Shown here: positions 16,661-24,478 of the stretch, piece after piece | Numbering within the stretch: position 1 is the stretch's first letter | Layout: each line of letters begins with the position of its first letter | From: Pseudomonas sp. UBA5706 | Lineage (GTDB): Bacteria > Pseudomonadota > Gammaproteobacteria > Pseudomonadales > Pseudomonadaceae | Assembly: GCF_002419965.1 (NCBI RefSeq) | Contig: NZ_DIHC01000011.1 | Location: 244,252-308,251 of the forward strand | Direction: 5' to 3' | DNA length: 64,000 nt | Made by a program: the position numbers and the translations under genes | Notes under the pieces: model-generated | Databases searched by the model: none | Told to the model about the DNA's origin: nothing | The model's input: only the letters and a program-made list of their open reading frames with translations

Positions 16661-17437
16661 TTAGTCCCCGTAGATATCGAAATCGAAGTACTTGCGCTCG
16701 ATCTGCTCGTAGGTGCCGTTGGCCCGAATCGCCGCCAGCGCCTGGTTGAAGCGCTCCTGCAACGGGTCGCCCTTGCGCACGGCCACGCCGATCCCGGTGC
16801 CGAAATATTGCTCTTCAGTGAATGCCGGCCCCACGAAGGCGTAGTCCTTGCCTTCCGGCTTTTTCAGCAGGCCTTCGTCGATGGCTACGGAGCTGGCCAT
16901 GGTTGCGTCGATCCGCCCGCCGAGCAGGTCAAGGAATACTTCGTTTTGCGAGCCATAGCTGACGATCTGCGCACCCGCCGGGACGAATTTGTCGGTGACG
17001 TAACGCTCGAAGTTGGTCGCGCGCTGCACGCCGATGCGCAAGCCTTTGAGCTGCGCGGGAATGTCGCTGATGCCACTGCTCTTGCGCACCACCAGGCGGG
17101 CCGGAATGCGGTAGTAGCGGTGGGTGAAGTCAACCGATTTCATGCGCTCTGGGGTGATCGACATCGACGAGATGATCGCATCGACCTTCTTCACCTTGAG
17201 CGCCGGAATCAGGCCGTCGAACTCGTTCTCCTTCCAGACGCACTGCACGTTCATTTCAGCGCAGAGCGCCTGGCCGATGTCGTAATCGAAACCGACGATG
17301 CGGTTGTCCGCGGTTTTCGAGGCGAAGGGTGGGTAAGCGGCTTCAATGCCTAGCTTCAGCGGCGCATCGGCGGCATGAGCGTTAAAGGCAAGCGCTGTGG
17401 CCAGGCCCAACGTAGTGACGAGATTTCTGATGTTCAT
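16661..17437 (-). CDS. Periplasmic solute-binding protein, basic amino acid/opine type (ABC transporter, family 3)
   Basis: 258 residues with a signal peptide of about 22 residues (ending FNAHA before ADAPLKLGIE). Family-3 binding protein motifs are clear: GIEAAYPPFASKT, GFDYDIGQALCAEM, DAIISSMSITPERMKSVDFTHRYY and LRIGVQRATNFERY. These match lysine/arginine/ornithine-binding and octopine/nopaline-binding proteins (HisJ, ArgT, NocT, OccT). No permease or ATPase gene is adjacent. It lies downstream of RidA and the flavo-dehydrogenase genes on the same strand, so it likely binds their amino-acid-derived substrate and borrows a transporter encoded elsewhere (inference). A 134-base gap with a weak hairpin separates it from ridA. 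Confidence 0.92.
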   Translation of the reverse strand: MNIRNLVTTLGLATALAFNAHAADAPLKLGIEAAYPPFASKTADNRIVGFDYDIGQALCAEMNVQCVWKENEFDGLIPALKVKKVDAIISSMSITPERMKSVDFTHRYYRIPARLVVRKSSGISDIPAQLKGLRIGVQRATNFERYVTDKFVPAGAQIVSYGSQNEVFLDLLGGRIDATMASSVAIDEGLLKKPEGKDYAFVGPAFTEEQYFGTGIGVAVRKGDPLQERFNQALAAIRANGTYEQIERKYFDFDIYGD

Positions 17438-17465
17438 GCATGGCTCCGGACGATGTTGTTCAAGT

Positions 17466-17495
17466 CGGGCGAACCCCTCATAAGGGTCGCGCCCG
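17466..17495 (-). promoter_or_regulatory. Intercistronic hairpin between ridA-like and solute-binding protein genes
   Basis: CGGGCG (17466-17471) plus ACCC (17473-17476) can pair with GGGT (17484-17487) plus CGCCCG (17490-17495), with small bulges. There is no T-tract. It could set separate message levels for the binding protein, as is common in transport operons. Confidence 0.35.
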
Positions 17496-17571
17496 TTATG
17501 GCAGCAGCAATGTGAACAGCGGGTGGGCGCTCTATGCGCAGGCGAACGGCGCCCTGCCCTTGCAGCAAAAA

Positions 17572-17928
17572 TCAGACGGCGGCGGTGACGATGATCTCCA
17601 CCAGGATTTCAGGGTCATCGAACATCACCTGGCAGGTGGCGCGTGCCGGGGTTTGCGCGGCATCGACCCAGGCGGTCCAGGTTTCATTCATGCCGGCGAA
17701 ATCGGCGGTCATGTCCTTCATCCAGATCTGCACGCTGAGCAGCCGGCCCTTGTCGCTGCCTGAGGCGGCCAGCAGTTCGTCGACACGTTGCAGCACCTGA
17801 CGGGTCTGGCCACGAATGTCCTGGGTGCAATCGGCGGCGACGATACCCGCCAGCCAGGCCACGCCGTTGTGAACCACGCTGCGGCTCAGGCGCGGGTTGC
17901 TTTCGATACGGTGGATCGAGGTGCTCAT
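17572..17928 (-). CDS. RidA family protein (YjgF/YER057c/UK114)
   Basis: 118 residues, the normal RidA size. The C-terminal region ATCQVMFDDPEILVEIIVTAAV holds the conserved Arg/Glu-type end of the fold (ARATCQV and VEIIV). RidA proteins hydrolyse reactive enamine/imine intermediates made by PLP enzymes and amino acid oxidases. The start overlaps the stop of the FAD/NAD subunit gene by four bases (ATGA), so it is part of the dehydrogenase operon. Its likely role is to deaminate the imine formed by the flavoenzyme. A separate RidA homologue lies at 36797-37267. Confidence 0.9.
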   Translation of the reverse strand: MSTSIHRIESNPRLSRSVVHNGVAWLAGIVAADCTQDIRGQTRQVLQRVDELLAASGSDKGRLLSVQIWMKDMTADFAGMNETWTAWVDAAQTPARATCQVMFDDPEILVEIIVTAAV

Positions 17929-19349
17929 GTCGGGCTCCTTTGAGGGGTTGAGGATGTGGATGACTCAAACTCAAGTTCGCTGGCCAGCTGCGCCAGGGTG
18001 ATCGGCTTGAGCGGTGGGCGAATGCGGTAGTAGCCGACCTGCGCCGGCGGGACATTGCGATGCTCGGCGATGATTTCCGTGACGCTCAGACCGCACTGAC
18101 GGCCCTGACACGGCCCCATGCCGCAGCGACCAAAGGCCTTGGTCTGATTGGGGCCCAGGCAGCCGAGGTCGACGTAACCGCGAATGGCCCCGGCGCTCAC
18201 TTCCTCGCAGCGGCAGACGATGGTGCCGTCCTCGGGGACGCGATTCTGCGCGTGGGGACGGTACAGCGCGTCGATCAGCGGCCGCGCCGCACATTGTTTG
18301 CGCAGCAGGCGGCGCCAAGGCTTGGCAAGGGTTTGCAGGCTTGAATCATCGATTTTCTGCAATCGACGAGCGATCGCCAGCGCCGCCAGACGCCCTTCGG
18401 TCGCGGCGGCATTGGCGCCGCCGATTGCGCCACCATCACCGGCGATGAAAATCCCCGGCAGGCTGGTTTCGCCCCAACTGTCGCGGCGGGCAACCCAGCA
18501 CAACTGTTGCTCGCTCCACTGGTGCTCGGCACGCAGGGCCTGGCTGATGTGGGTGCTCGGCACGACGCCCTGATGCAGCAGGATCAGCGCAGCCCCGAGC
18601 GTGTGCGACCGGCCTTCGCTGTCAAAGCACAACGCTTCGGCACGTTGCCCACCTTGCACCCGCAGCTGGCGCGCGCCGCGGTAATGCCTGACGCCAGCCC
18701 GCTTGAGCGTTGCCAGCAACGACACACCCTTGAGCAGGTCTCGCCAGCCCGCAAGTGCCTGGCGCAGTTGACGCCAATGGCTGAACAGGTCACGCAGCGC
18801 GCCGGTGTCGACCAACGCCTGGACGCGAATTCCGGCACGCAGGTATTGCACCGCCAAGAGGTACAGCAATGGCCCGCACCCGGCCAGGATCACCGGGCCC
18901 TGTGGCACCAGCGCGGCACCCTTGAGCAGGATCTGACCCGCGCCTGCGGTCATTACACCCGGCAGCGTCCAGCCGGGGATCGGCATCGGACGCTCCATGG
19001 CACCTGTGGCGATGAGCAACTGACGCCCCTGCAGCACACGCGCCTTGCCCTCAAGCAAAAAGTGCACGCGGCACTCCTCGGTCACCTGCCAGACCGCCGC
19101 ATTGGGCTGATAGCGCACGTCGCTGGCAAGCAGCGCTTCGACCAGCTTTTGCCCTGCGGTGTAGTCGCTGCCCAGCACCTGGCGAGTGCGTGCGTCTGCC
19201 TGGGCGACATTGCGCCAGATCTGCCCGCCGGGGCTGCTCTGCTCGTCCAGCAGCACCACCGCCAGTCCAAGGGACGAGGCTTGCAGCGCTGCACTGATGC
19301 CTGCGGGGCCAGCGCCAATGATGATCACGTCAACCCGCGAGTCATTCAT
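17925..19349 (-). CDS. FAD/NAD(P)-binding subunit with BFD-type iron-sulfur domain (opine oxidase OoxA / HcnB / D-hydroxyproline dehydrogenase type)
   Basis: 474 residues. An N-terminal Rossmann motif, VIIIGAGPAGISAALQASSLG, begins at residue 9. A second nucleotide-binding region (PVILAGCGPLLYLLAVQYL) lies near residue 150, and GIFIAGDGGAIGGANAAATEG near 290. The C-terminal BFD-like domain has the cysteine pattern CRCEEVSAG, CLGPNQTKAFGRCGMGPCQGRQCG for an additional cluster. This is the layout of HcnB, the octopine/nopaline oxidase A subunit and the D-hydroxyproline dehydrogenase alpha subunit (known family). Its start overlaps the small 2Fe-2S subunit gene by eight bases. The order of genes (FAD subunit, 2Fe-2S, this) differs from hcnABC. 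Confidence 0.9.
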   Translation of the reverse strand: MNDSRVDVIIIGAGPAGISAALQASSLGLAVVLLDEQSSPGGQIWRNVAQADARTRQVLGSDYTAGQKLVEALLASDVRYQPNAAVWQVTEECRVHFLLEGKARVLQGRQLLIATGAMERPMPIPGWTLPGVMTAGAGQILLKGAALVPQGPVILAGCGPLLYLLAVQYLRAGIRVQALVDTGALRDLFSHWRQLRQALAGWRDLLKGVSLLATLKRAGVRHYRGARQLRVQGGQRAEALCFDSEGRSHTLGAALILLHQGVVPSTHISQALRAEHQWSEQQLCWVARRDSWGETSLPGIFIAGDGGAIGGANAAATEGRLAALAIARRLQKIDDSSLQTLAKPWRRLLRKQCAARPLIDALYRPHAQNRVPEDGTIVCRCEEVSAGAIRGYVDLGCLGPNQTKAFGRCGMGPCQGRQCGLSVTEIIAEHRNVPPAQVGYYRIRPPLKPITLAQLASELEFESSTSSTPQRSPT

Positions 19350-19668
19350 CGGCCTGCCCTCCCCTCAACAGATCCCGCGCACCGCGCTGACGCCGAACAC
19401 GCATGCCTTCGGCGACCTGAATCAGACACGCCTGGCAATTGGCCTGACCGTCGACCTCCACCAGGCATTCGAAGCACACGCCCATCATGCAGTAGGCCGC
19501 GCCAGGCCTGCCGCTGACCGGGCTTTCACGGGTATGCCCAAGGTCATGGGTCATTAAGGCAGCCGCCAGTGAGACGCCAGCGGGTACCGTCAGCGGCGCA
19601 CCTTCAAATTCGATCTGCACGTCATGCTGTGCCCGTTGCAAAGGTCGGAACAGCGCTTCAGTGGGCAT
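19342..19668 (-). CDS. Small (2Fe-2S)-binding subunit (HcnA / D-hydroxyproline dehydrogenase gamma type)
   Basis: 108 residues. A plant-type ferredoxin cysteine pattern is visible: Cys60, Cys65, Cys68 (AYC-MMGVC-FEC) and Cys81 in NCQACLI, with LVEVDGQ between. It matches HcnA and the small subunit of opine and D-hydroxyproline dehydrogenases, which pass electrons between the two flavin subunits. It overlaps both neighbours (11 bases upstream, 8 downstream), so the three subunits should be made in equal amounts. Confidence 0.9.
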   Translation of the reverse strand: MPTEALFRPLQRAQHDVQIEFEGAPLTVPAGVSLAAALMTHDLGHTRESPVSGRPGAAYCMMGVCFECLVEVDGQANCQACLIQVAEGMRVRRQRGARDLLRGGQADE

Positions 19669-20782
19669 AGGCCACCTCGCTCTTGCCGTCGAACCGGGCC
19701 AGGTTGAATGTTTTTATCCCGGGTTCTTCCGCCTGCCCGGCGATCCACGGCGCCAGACGCAATGCGTGGGCAGCCGCCAGCGTAACGCCGCTGTGGCAGG
19801 TGACGACGAACGCGCCGGGACTGTCCTGGACGGCCTCGTAGACCGGGTAGCCATCGGCGCTGAGCACACGCAATGCGCCCCAGGCACGCACCATGCGCAC
19901 CTCGCCCAGACGCGGAAAGCACTGCACGGCGCGAGCGGCGATTTCGGACATCACCGCACCGCTGGTGCGATCGTCGAACCCCACGGCCTCCAGCGAGTCG
20001 CCCAGTTGCACCGTGCCTTCGTCGGTCTGGCGCACGTAAGTGGTTGGGTAATGCAAAAACGGTTGCAGCCGCTCAGTGACCAGAATCTGACCGCGATTGG
20101 GCCGCACCGGCACGTCCAGACCCAGCATCGCGCCGAGCGGGCGGTTGCCCAGCCCCGCAGCCAGCACCAGGTGTCCGGCACTGAAGCGCTGTGCCCCGGC
20201 CCGCAGCTCGAAGCCACTGGCGCGCCGGTCGATTGTCTCGACGCGCAAGCCGTTGACGATCTCGACCCCGCGCGATTGACAAGCGGCGTACAGCGCGCGC
20301 AGCAGCTTGAGCGGATTGACATGGCCATCCATCGGCGTGTAGCAGGCGCCGACCACACCCGGACCAACGCCCGGAAGGCGCGCCTTGAGCTGCTCGGGGT
20401 CAAGCAGCTGGTAGGGATAGTCACCGTCGAACGCCTCGTGCAGCCAGGCCAAGCGGCGGGTTTCTTCGGCCAGTTCTTCATCGCTCAGGCACAACTGAAA
20501 CCCGCCGGGTTGGCGCAGATGCACATCGATACCAGTGTCGGCTTGCAGCAAAGCGTTGAATTGCGGCCACAGCGCCACGGACCGTCGAGTCCAACTGGCG
20601 TAAGGTGCATTGCCATAGCCTTTGCCCTGCACCCAGAGCAGGCCGAAGTTACCGCGAGCAGCGCGCAGGGCATCGTCCCCTTCGTCGAGCACCGTCACCT
20701 GACGCCCCTGCATGGCCAGCCCATACGCAATGGACATACCTACCAAGCCGCCGCCAACCACAATCAAATCAGTCTTGTGCAT
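19658..20782 (-). CDS. FAD-dependent amino acid/opine oxidoreductase, DadA-like catalytic subunit (OoxB / HcnC type)
   Basis: 374 residues with the N-terminal FAD motif VVGGGLVGMSIAYGLAMQG (from residue 8) and a second dinucleotide strand ending VLDEGDDA. The fold is the DAO/glycine oxidase superfamily; the later YPVYEAVQDSPGAFVVTCHSGVTLAAAHA segment is the C-terminal FAD-contact region of HcnC and opine oxidase B. It oxidises a C-N bond of an amino acid derivative and hands electrons to the iron-sulfur subunit. It is the first gene of the operon and is divergent from a LysR gene. Candidates are an opine, D-hydroxyproline or a related secondary amine; glycine (HCN synthase) is less likely by gene order and context. 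Confidence 0.9.
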   Translation of the reverse strand: MHKTDLIVVGGGLVGMSIAYGLAMQGRQVTVLDEGDDALRAARGNFGLLWVQGKGYGNAPYASWTRRSVALWPQFNALLQADTGIDVHLRQPGGFQLCLSDEELAEETRRLAWLHEAFDGDYPYQLLDPEQLKARLPGVGPGVVGACYTPMDGHVNPLKLLRALYAACQSRGVEIVNGLRVETIDRRASGFELRAGAQRFSAGHLVLAAGLGNRPLGAMLGLDVPVRPNRGQILVTERLQPFLHYPTTYVRQTDEGTVQLGDSLEAVGFDDRTSGAVMSEIAARAVQCFPRLGEVRMVRAWGALRVLSADGYPVYEAVQDSPGAFVVTCHSGVTLAAAHALRLAPWIAGQAEEPGIKTFNLARFDGKSEVAYAH

Positions 20783-20851
20783 AATTCATTTCTTGGCCTG
20801 CCGCCCAATAAGCCCCGATAACTTCGATGCTAGTGGCTCTGTCGCGGCTGT

Positions 20852-20869
20852 GAAAAATGCTTTATTTTC
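20852..20869. promoter_or_regulatory. Possible LysR binding site
   Basis: In the 121-base divergent gap, GAAAA (20852-20856) and TTTTC (20865-20869) form a short A/T-rich inverted repeat of the size used by LysR regulators. It lies 35 bases before the LysR start. Weak but correctly placed. Confidence 0.3.
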
Positions 20870-20903
20870 TGTCAGCCATGTCTTTTTGTTATGGAATCGC
20901 TAA

Positions 20904-21809
20904 ATGAATCTGCGCCAGCTCGAAGCCTTCAGGGCCGTCATTCTCGGCCAGACCGTTACTCGCGCCGCTGAAATGCTGCACATCTCGCAACCGGCAGCGA
21001 CGCGGCTGATTGCCAGCCTTGAAGAGGACATAGGCTTTACCCTCTTCGACCGGGTCAAAGGTCGACTGCAGCCCACGGCCGAAGCAATGACGCTGTATCA
21101 GGAAGTGCAGCGTTCGCTGGTGGGGGTCGAGCGCATCGCGCGGACCGCGCAGGACATCCGCAGCCTCAAGCGAGGGTCGCTGCAAATCGCCTGCGCCCCG
21201 GCCATGGGATTGGTGTTCATGCCTCGAGTGATCGCCGCGTTCATGGCTGAGCATGACGGCGTGCAGATCTCGCTCGTGGTGCATTCGTCCTCGGAAGTCA
21301 TCGATCTGGTGGTGGGCCAGCGCTGTGACCTGGGCATCATCGTGCTGCCCAACACCTACCCCAGCCCGCGTTCGGAAAAGCTGCTGGCAACCCGCATGCT
21401 GTGCGCACTGCCTGCGGGTCACCGGTTGTGCGAGAAACCGGTCATCGTGCCCGAAGACCTGCGCGATGAAGCGTTCATTTCCTACCCGCACTCGATCGGC
21501 TCACGGCAGCAGATCGATACGCTATTCGCGGCCCATGGCGTCGAGCGGGAATTGCGCCTGGAAACCCAGCTGTCGCAACCCATGTGCGAATTCGTCGAAC
21601 ATGGCTTGGGCGTGGCGCTGGTGGATGTGCTGAGCGCGGTCAACCATCGCGGCACCGGGCTCGTTTTCAAGGCTTTCGAGCCTGCGATCGAAATGGACTT
21701 CAGCATGCTGTTGCCGGTGCATGGACCTGCTTCGAAGCTGCAGGTGGCCTTTCTCGAACACACCCAGGCGTTCATCGCCCGCCACGTGCCCGACGCCTAT
21801 CGCTTTTGA
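20904..21809 (+). CDS. LysR family regulator, OccR/NocR-like
   Basis: 301 residues. The N terminus MNLRQLEAFRAVI, the HTH around residues 18-38 (TRAAEMLHISQPAATRLIASLE) and the ligand domain resemble the OccR/NocR subgroup that senses octopine or nopaline; this is a judgement from memory of those sequences. It is divergent from the flavo/iron-sulfur dehydrogenase operon, so it very likely activates it with the substrate as inducer. This strengthens the opine-like reading of the operon but does not prove it. Confidence 0.9.
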   Translation: MNLRQLEAFRAVILGQTVTRAAEMLHISQPAATRLIASLEEDIGFTLFDRVKGRLQPTAEAMTLYQEVQRSLVGVERIARTAQDIRSLKRGSLQIACAPAMGLVFMPRVIAAFMAEHDGVQISLVVHSSSEVIDLVVGQRCDLGIIVLPNTYPSPRSEKLLATRMLCALPAGHRLCEKPVIVPEDLRDEAFISYPHSIGSRQQIDTLFAAHGVERELRLETQLSQPMCEFVEHGLGVALVDVLSAVNHRGTGLVFKAFEPAIEMDFSMLLPVHGPASKLQVAFLEHTQAFIARHVPDAYRF

Positions 21810-21887
21810 CCGTCTGTCGGTAAGAGGGCACCAGTTCCCCAGGCTGGCGGACCAATGTGTATCCACGACAGAAAAGGGATTCACATC

Positions 21888-22232
21888 ATGATCACTAAGA
21901 AATTGACTGCCCTGACTCTAGCCAGCCTGCTTGCTGTAGCCACTGGCTCCGCATTCGCAGGTTCAACCGGCCCGACCGATCCAGTCGGCACCAACAGCTC
22001 CAACACCACCGGCCCGCGTAACAGCAGCCAGGGCCCGAACACTGACGGCACCCCGAAAACCGGCGCAGGCAGCAGCTCCCTCCCAGGCACCGAAGGCATG
22101 GGTAGCGCCAATGGCAATGGGTCTTCTGCTGAAGGCGGCGGTATGAGCAACAGTAAAGGGATGGGCGGCAGTGGCGGCGGTGGCGAAGGCGCCGGCGCCG
22201 GCGGTGCGGGTGGGTCCAGCGGTAGTAAATAA
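21888..22232 (+). CDS. Secreted Gly/Ser/Asn-rich low-complexity protein
   Basis: 114 residues from ATG 21888, which follows GAAAAGGGA; a GTG at 21855 in the same frame has no site. A clean signal peptide of about 24 residues (MITKKLTAL...GSAFA) is followed by about 90 residues of low complexity: first Gly/Pro/Thr/Asn/Ser-rich, then Gly/Ser/Met-rich, ending in GGSGGGGEGAGAGGAGG. There is no Cys and no membrane segment. It should be exported to the periplasm or beyond and be disordered. It stands alone with its own terminator. Function unknown; similar small Gly-rich exported proteins are common in Pseudomonas. Confidence 0.8.
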   Translation: MITKKLTALTLASLLAVATGSAFAGSTGPTDPVGTNSSNTTGPRNSSQGPNTDGTPKTGAGSSSLPGTEGMGSANGNGSSAEGGGMSNSKGMGGSGGGGEGAGAGGAGGSSGSK

Positions 22233-22556
22233 TCGCATAGAGGTGGCCTGACCCCACCCGGTTAGAACCAAAGCCTTTACTGCGGGAGCGATCGAATTCG
22301 CTCCCGCAGTCATTTGTGAACCCAACATTGCCCTTCATCAGCCTGAGGCGTTTCGATCATCGATGCCCTGCTGCTCCCGTCCTGCGTAAACCCGCCTCTT
22401 GACTCGTTACCTCGCCCCCAGGCGGCTGCCGCTCTGGAATTCGGCGCCCTTGATTAACGCATGCCTGCAGGACGCTAAATTATCCCCGCAAACTGCCGAT
22501 AAGCCATCAGTAAGGTCCCACGCTCGGGCCGAAATCGATGAACGAAAGGCGCAGGT
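22233..22556. other. Intergenic stretch with one terminator
   Basis: 324 bases between the Gly-rich protein and the 87-residue ORF. It contains the hairpin at 22279-22310 and otherwise nothing I recognise. It may include the promoter of the following small gene. Confidence 0.4.
22279..22310 (+). terminator. Terminator hairpin / REP-like palindrome
   Basis: ACTGCGGGAGCGA (22279-22291) and TCGCTCCCGCAGT (22298-22310) form a perfect 13-bp stem with a six-base loop, 46 bases after the Gly-rich gene. The GCGGGAGCGA...TCGCTCCCGC form is a common Pseudomonas intergenic palindrome. Only a short T-poor tail follows. Confidence 0.65.
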
Positions 22557-22820
22557 ATGTACAACATTTTTCTGCTGGTAGAGCATGGCCGCGATCAGGG
22601 CGAAGTTTCCGTTCTCGGCTGGTTTGACAATGAACGCGCAGCCAAGGACACGGCCGAGGCGATGGAATGGAAGGCGTATCGCGAAGAGTCCAAGCGTCAT
22701 CACCAGTGGTCCAGCAAACCCTTGCTACCACCGGATCAGACCTCCCATCGGCGCTTCTGGGTCAAGGGCATTTCCAAATTCAGCCATACCCCGGCACCAC
22801 GCTCATGGGCTGTGCATTGA
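22557..22820 (+). CDS. Small hypothetical protein
   Basis: 87 residues from ATG 22557 with weak Shine-Dalgarno sequences (AAAGG, GCAGG) upstream. The product is hydrophilic, begins MYNIFLLVEHG and has a Trp-rich middle (LGWFDNERAAK, MEWKAYREE, HHQWSSK, FWVKGIS). There is no signal peptide or membrane span. The pattern looks like protein rather than translated noise, but I do not recognise a family. It runs convergent to the kinase gene. Confidence 0.45.
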   Translation: MYNIFLLVEHGRDQGEVSVLGWFDNERAAKDTAEAMEWKAYREESKRHHQWSSKPLLPPDQTSHRRFWVKGISKFSHTPAPRSWAVH

Positions 22821-22965
22821 TCGATCGACCTCTATGGCTGATGGATGTCCAAGGCCGGCGCTTTTTCGACTCGCCTGGAGCTATAACGTTGGAGGCGCTG
22901 CTGGTCAACGCGGCGAAGCCTGTGAGCTGTCCGGCAACGCCAGGCACCCGTGGCGTTGACGCTGC

Positions 22966-24450
22966 TTAGCCGTGCAACCCTTGCGCGGCTGACAACAGCC
23001 CTCGAAACTTCGCGTAGCGCACCTGCAAGCCCGGTTGCATTGATGCCATCGGTTGATACCGCGCCTTGATCGGCATCCCGTGGGGCCATACACCCTGCCC
23101 CTGATCGATGGCCATCAGCCCCAGTTTTGCCGCGCCGATGCAGGCGCTCAGCTCACTGCCTTGCAACGTATAGACTTCGCGATCCAGAATGTTGGCCAGC
23201 AACTGCGCCCAATATTCACTGCGGGCGCCGCCGCCCACCAGCGCGCAGGCGTTGACCCTGGCCCCGGCCGAGAGCACGGCGTTCATGGCATCCAGCAAGC
23301 CGAAGCCCACGCCCTCCAGCACTGCATAGCCGAGCATCGCGGGCGTACTGTCGTGGCCAAGACCCATGAATCCACCGCGCAGTTGAGGGTCATTGTGCGG
23401 GGTTCTTTCGCCGGCCAGATAGGGCAAAAACAACGGCAGGGTCGTGGCGACAGGCTGGTCGGGCGGCAGCGCCCTGCACACCAGGTCCAGCAGTGCCTGC
23501 TCATCCGTTTGCCCCAACAGCCGCGACACCCAGCGCAAGCAACTGGCCCCTGCGAGCATCGCGCCCATGGTGTACCAGCGCTCAGGCAACGCGTGACAAA
23601 ACCCATGCACCGCACTGGACGGATTGCCCGCCGGATGATCAGTGATCGCGACGATGGCCGCGCTGGTGCCCAGCGTCACGAATGCATCGCCTGCATTGAC
23701 CGCGCCGATGCCCACCGCTGACACCGGATTGTCGCCGCCACCGGCAGCAACGGGCAGGCCCGCAGGCAACCCGAGCAACTGCGCGACCCCTGTGATCAGG
23801 CTGCCGGACAGTTGGTCGGCCTCCTGCAACCTGGGCATCTGTCCCAGGTGCAACCCGGTGGCGCGCAGCATCGGCTCGTACCACTGACGCCGCGCCACAT
23901 CCAGCCACAGCGTACCGGCGGCATCGGACATGTCGCTGATCCGCTCGCCAGTCAGCAGCAGCCGCAAGTAGTCCTTGGGCGACAGCACGCAGTCGATTCC
24001 GGCAAACACTTCAGGCTCGTGTTGCTGAAGCCATAACAGCTTCGGCGCCGTCAGCCCGGCCATTGCCAAGCTGCCAGTGATCCGGGGGTAATCAGGGAAG
24101 TCGCGATTCAACTGTTCAGCCTGCGCTACCGCCCGCGAATCGTCCCAAAGGATGGCCGGATACAGAATCTGCCCCGCGCCATTCAACAGCACGGCGCCGT
24201 GCATTTGCCCGGATAAGCCCAGGCATTGGATACGCTTCCAGGCCTGCGGGTGCTCGCTGCGCAACTGCCCCAGCGCGTCTGCGCAGGCCCGCCACCAGTC
24301 GGCAGGATTCTGCTCGGACCAACCGGGCTGCCGACGCGAAACCGTCAGCCGCGCCCCGGCCTGGGCCAGCACCGTGCCTGCTGCGTCGAGCAAAATGGTT
24401 TTAAGTTCCGAGGTGCCCAGGTCGATGCCCAGGGAAACAGCTTGGCTCAT
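22966..24450 (-). CDS. xylB: FGGY-family carbohydrate kinase, xylulokinase-like
   Basis: 494 residues from ATG 24450. The upstream part of the open frame lies within the LacI gene. FGGY features: LGIDLGTSELKTILLDAAG at the N terminus, GLSGQMHGAVLLN near residue 80, DSRAVAQAEQLN, an ATP-site GGDNPVSAVG region near 240, and GVGFGLLDAMNAVL with ALVGGGARSEYWAQLLAN near 400. Length and motifs fit D-xylulokinase (about 484-498). It phosphorylates a pentulose such as D-xylulose. It is the last gene of the ABC-LacI-kinase operon. No xylose isomerase or polyol dehydrogenase is nearby, so the exact sugar is open. Confidence 0.88.
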   Translation of the reverse strand: MSQAVSLGIDLGTSELKTILLDAAGTVLAQAGARLTVSRRQPGWSEQNPADWWRACADALGQLRSEHPQAWKRIQCLGLSGQMHGAVLLNGAGQILYPAILWDDSRAVAQAEQLNRDFPDYPRITGSLAMAGLTAPKLLWLQQHEPEVFAGIDCVLSPKDYLRLLLTGERISDMSDAAGTLWLDVARRQWYEPMLRATGLHLGQMPRLQEADQLSGSLITGVAQLLGLPAGLPVAAGGGDNPVSAVGIGAVNAGDAFVTLGTSAAIVAITDHPAGNPSSAVHGFCHALPERWYTMGAMLAGASCLRWVSRLLGQTDEQALLDLVCRALPPDQPVATTLPLFLPYLAGERTPHNDPQLRGGFMGLGHDSTPAMLGYAVLEGVGFGLLDAMNAVLSAGARVNACALVGGGARSEYWAQLLANILDREVYTLQGSELSACIGAAKLGLMAIDQGQGVWPHGMPIKARYQPMASMQPGLQVRYAKFRGLLSAAQGLHG

Positions 24451-24478
24451 ATCGCTTGGATTCCTGTCAGCAAGCCCT

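Noticed and set aside
17925..20782. Hydrogen cyanide synthase hcnABC
   Set aside because: Same superfamily, but subunit order differs (FAD subunit first), RidA and a solute-binding protein are attached, and the regulator is LysR of the OccR type. Kept as opine/D-hydroxyproline dehydrogenase-like instead.
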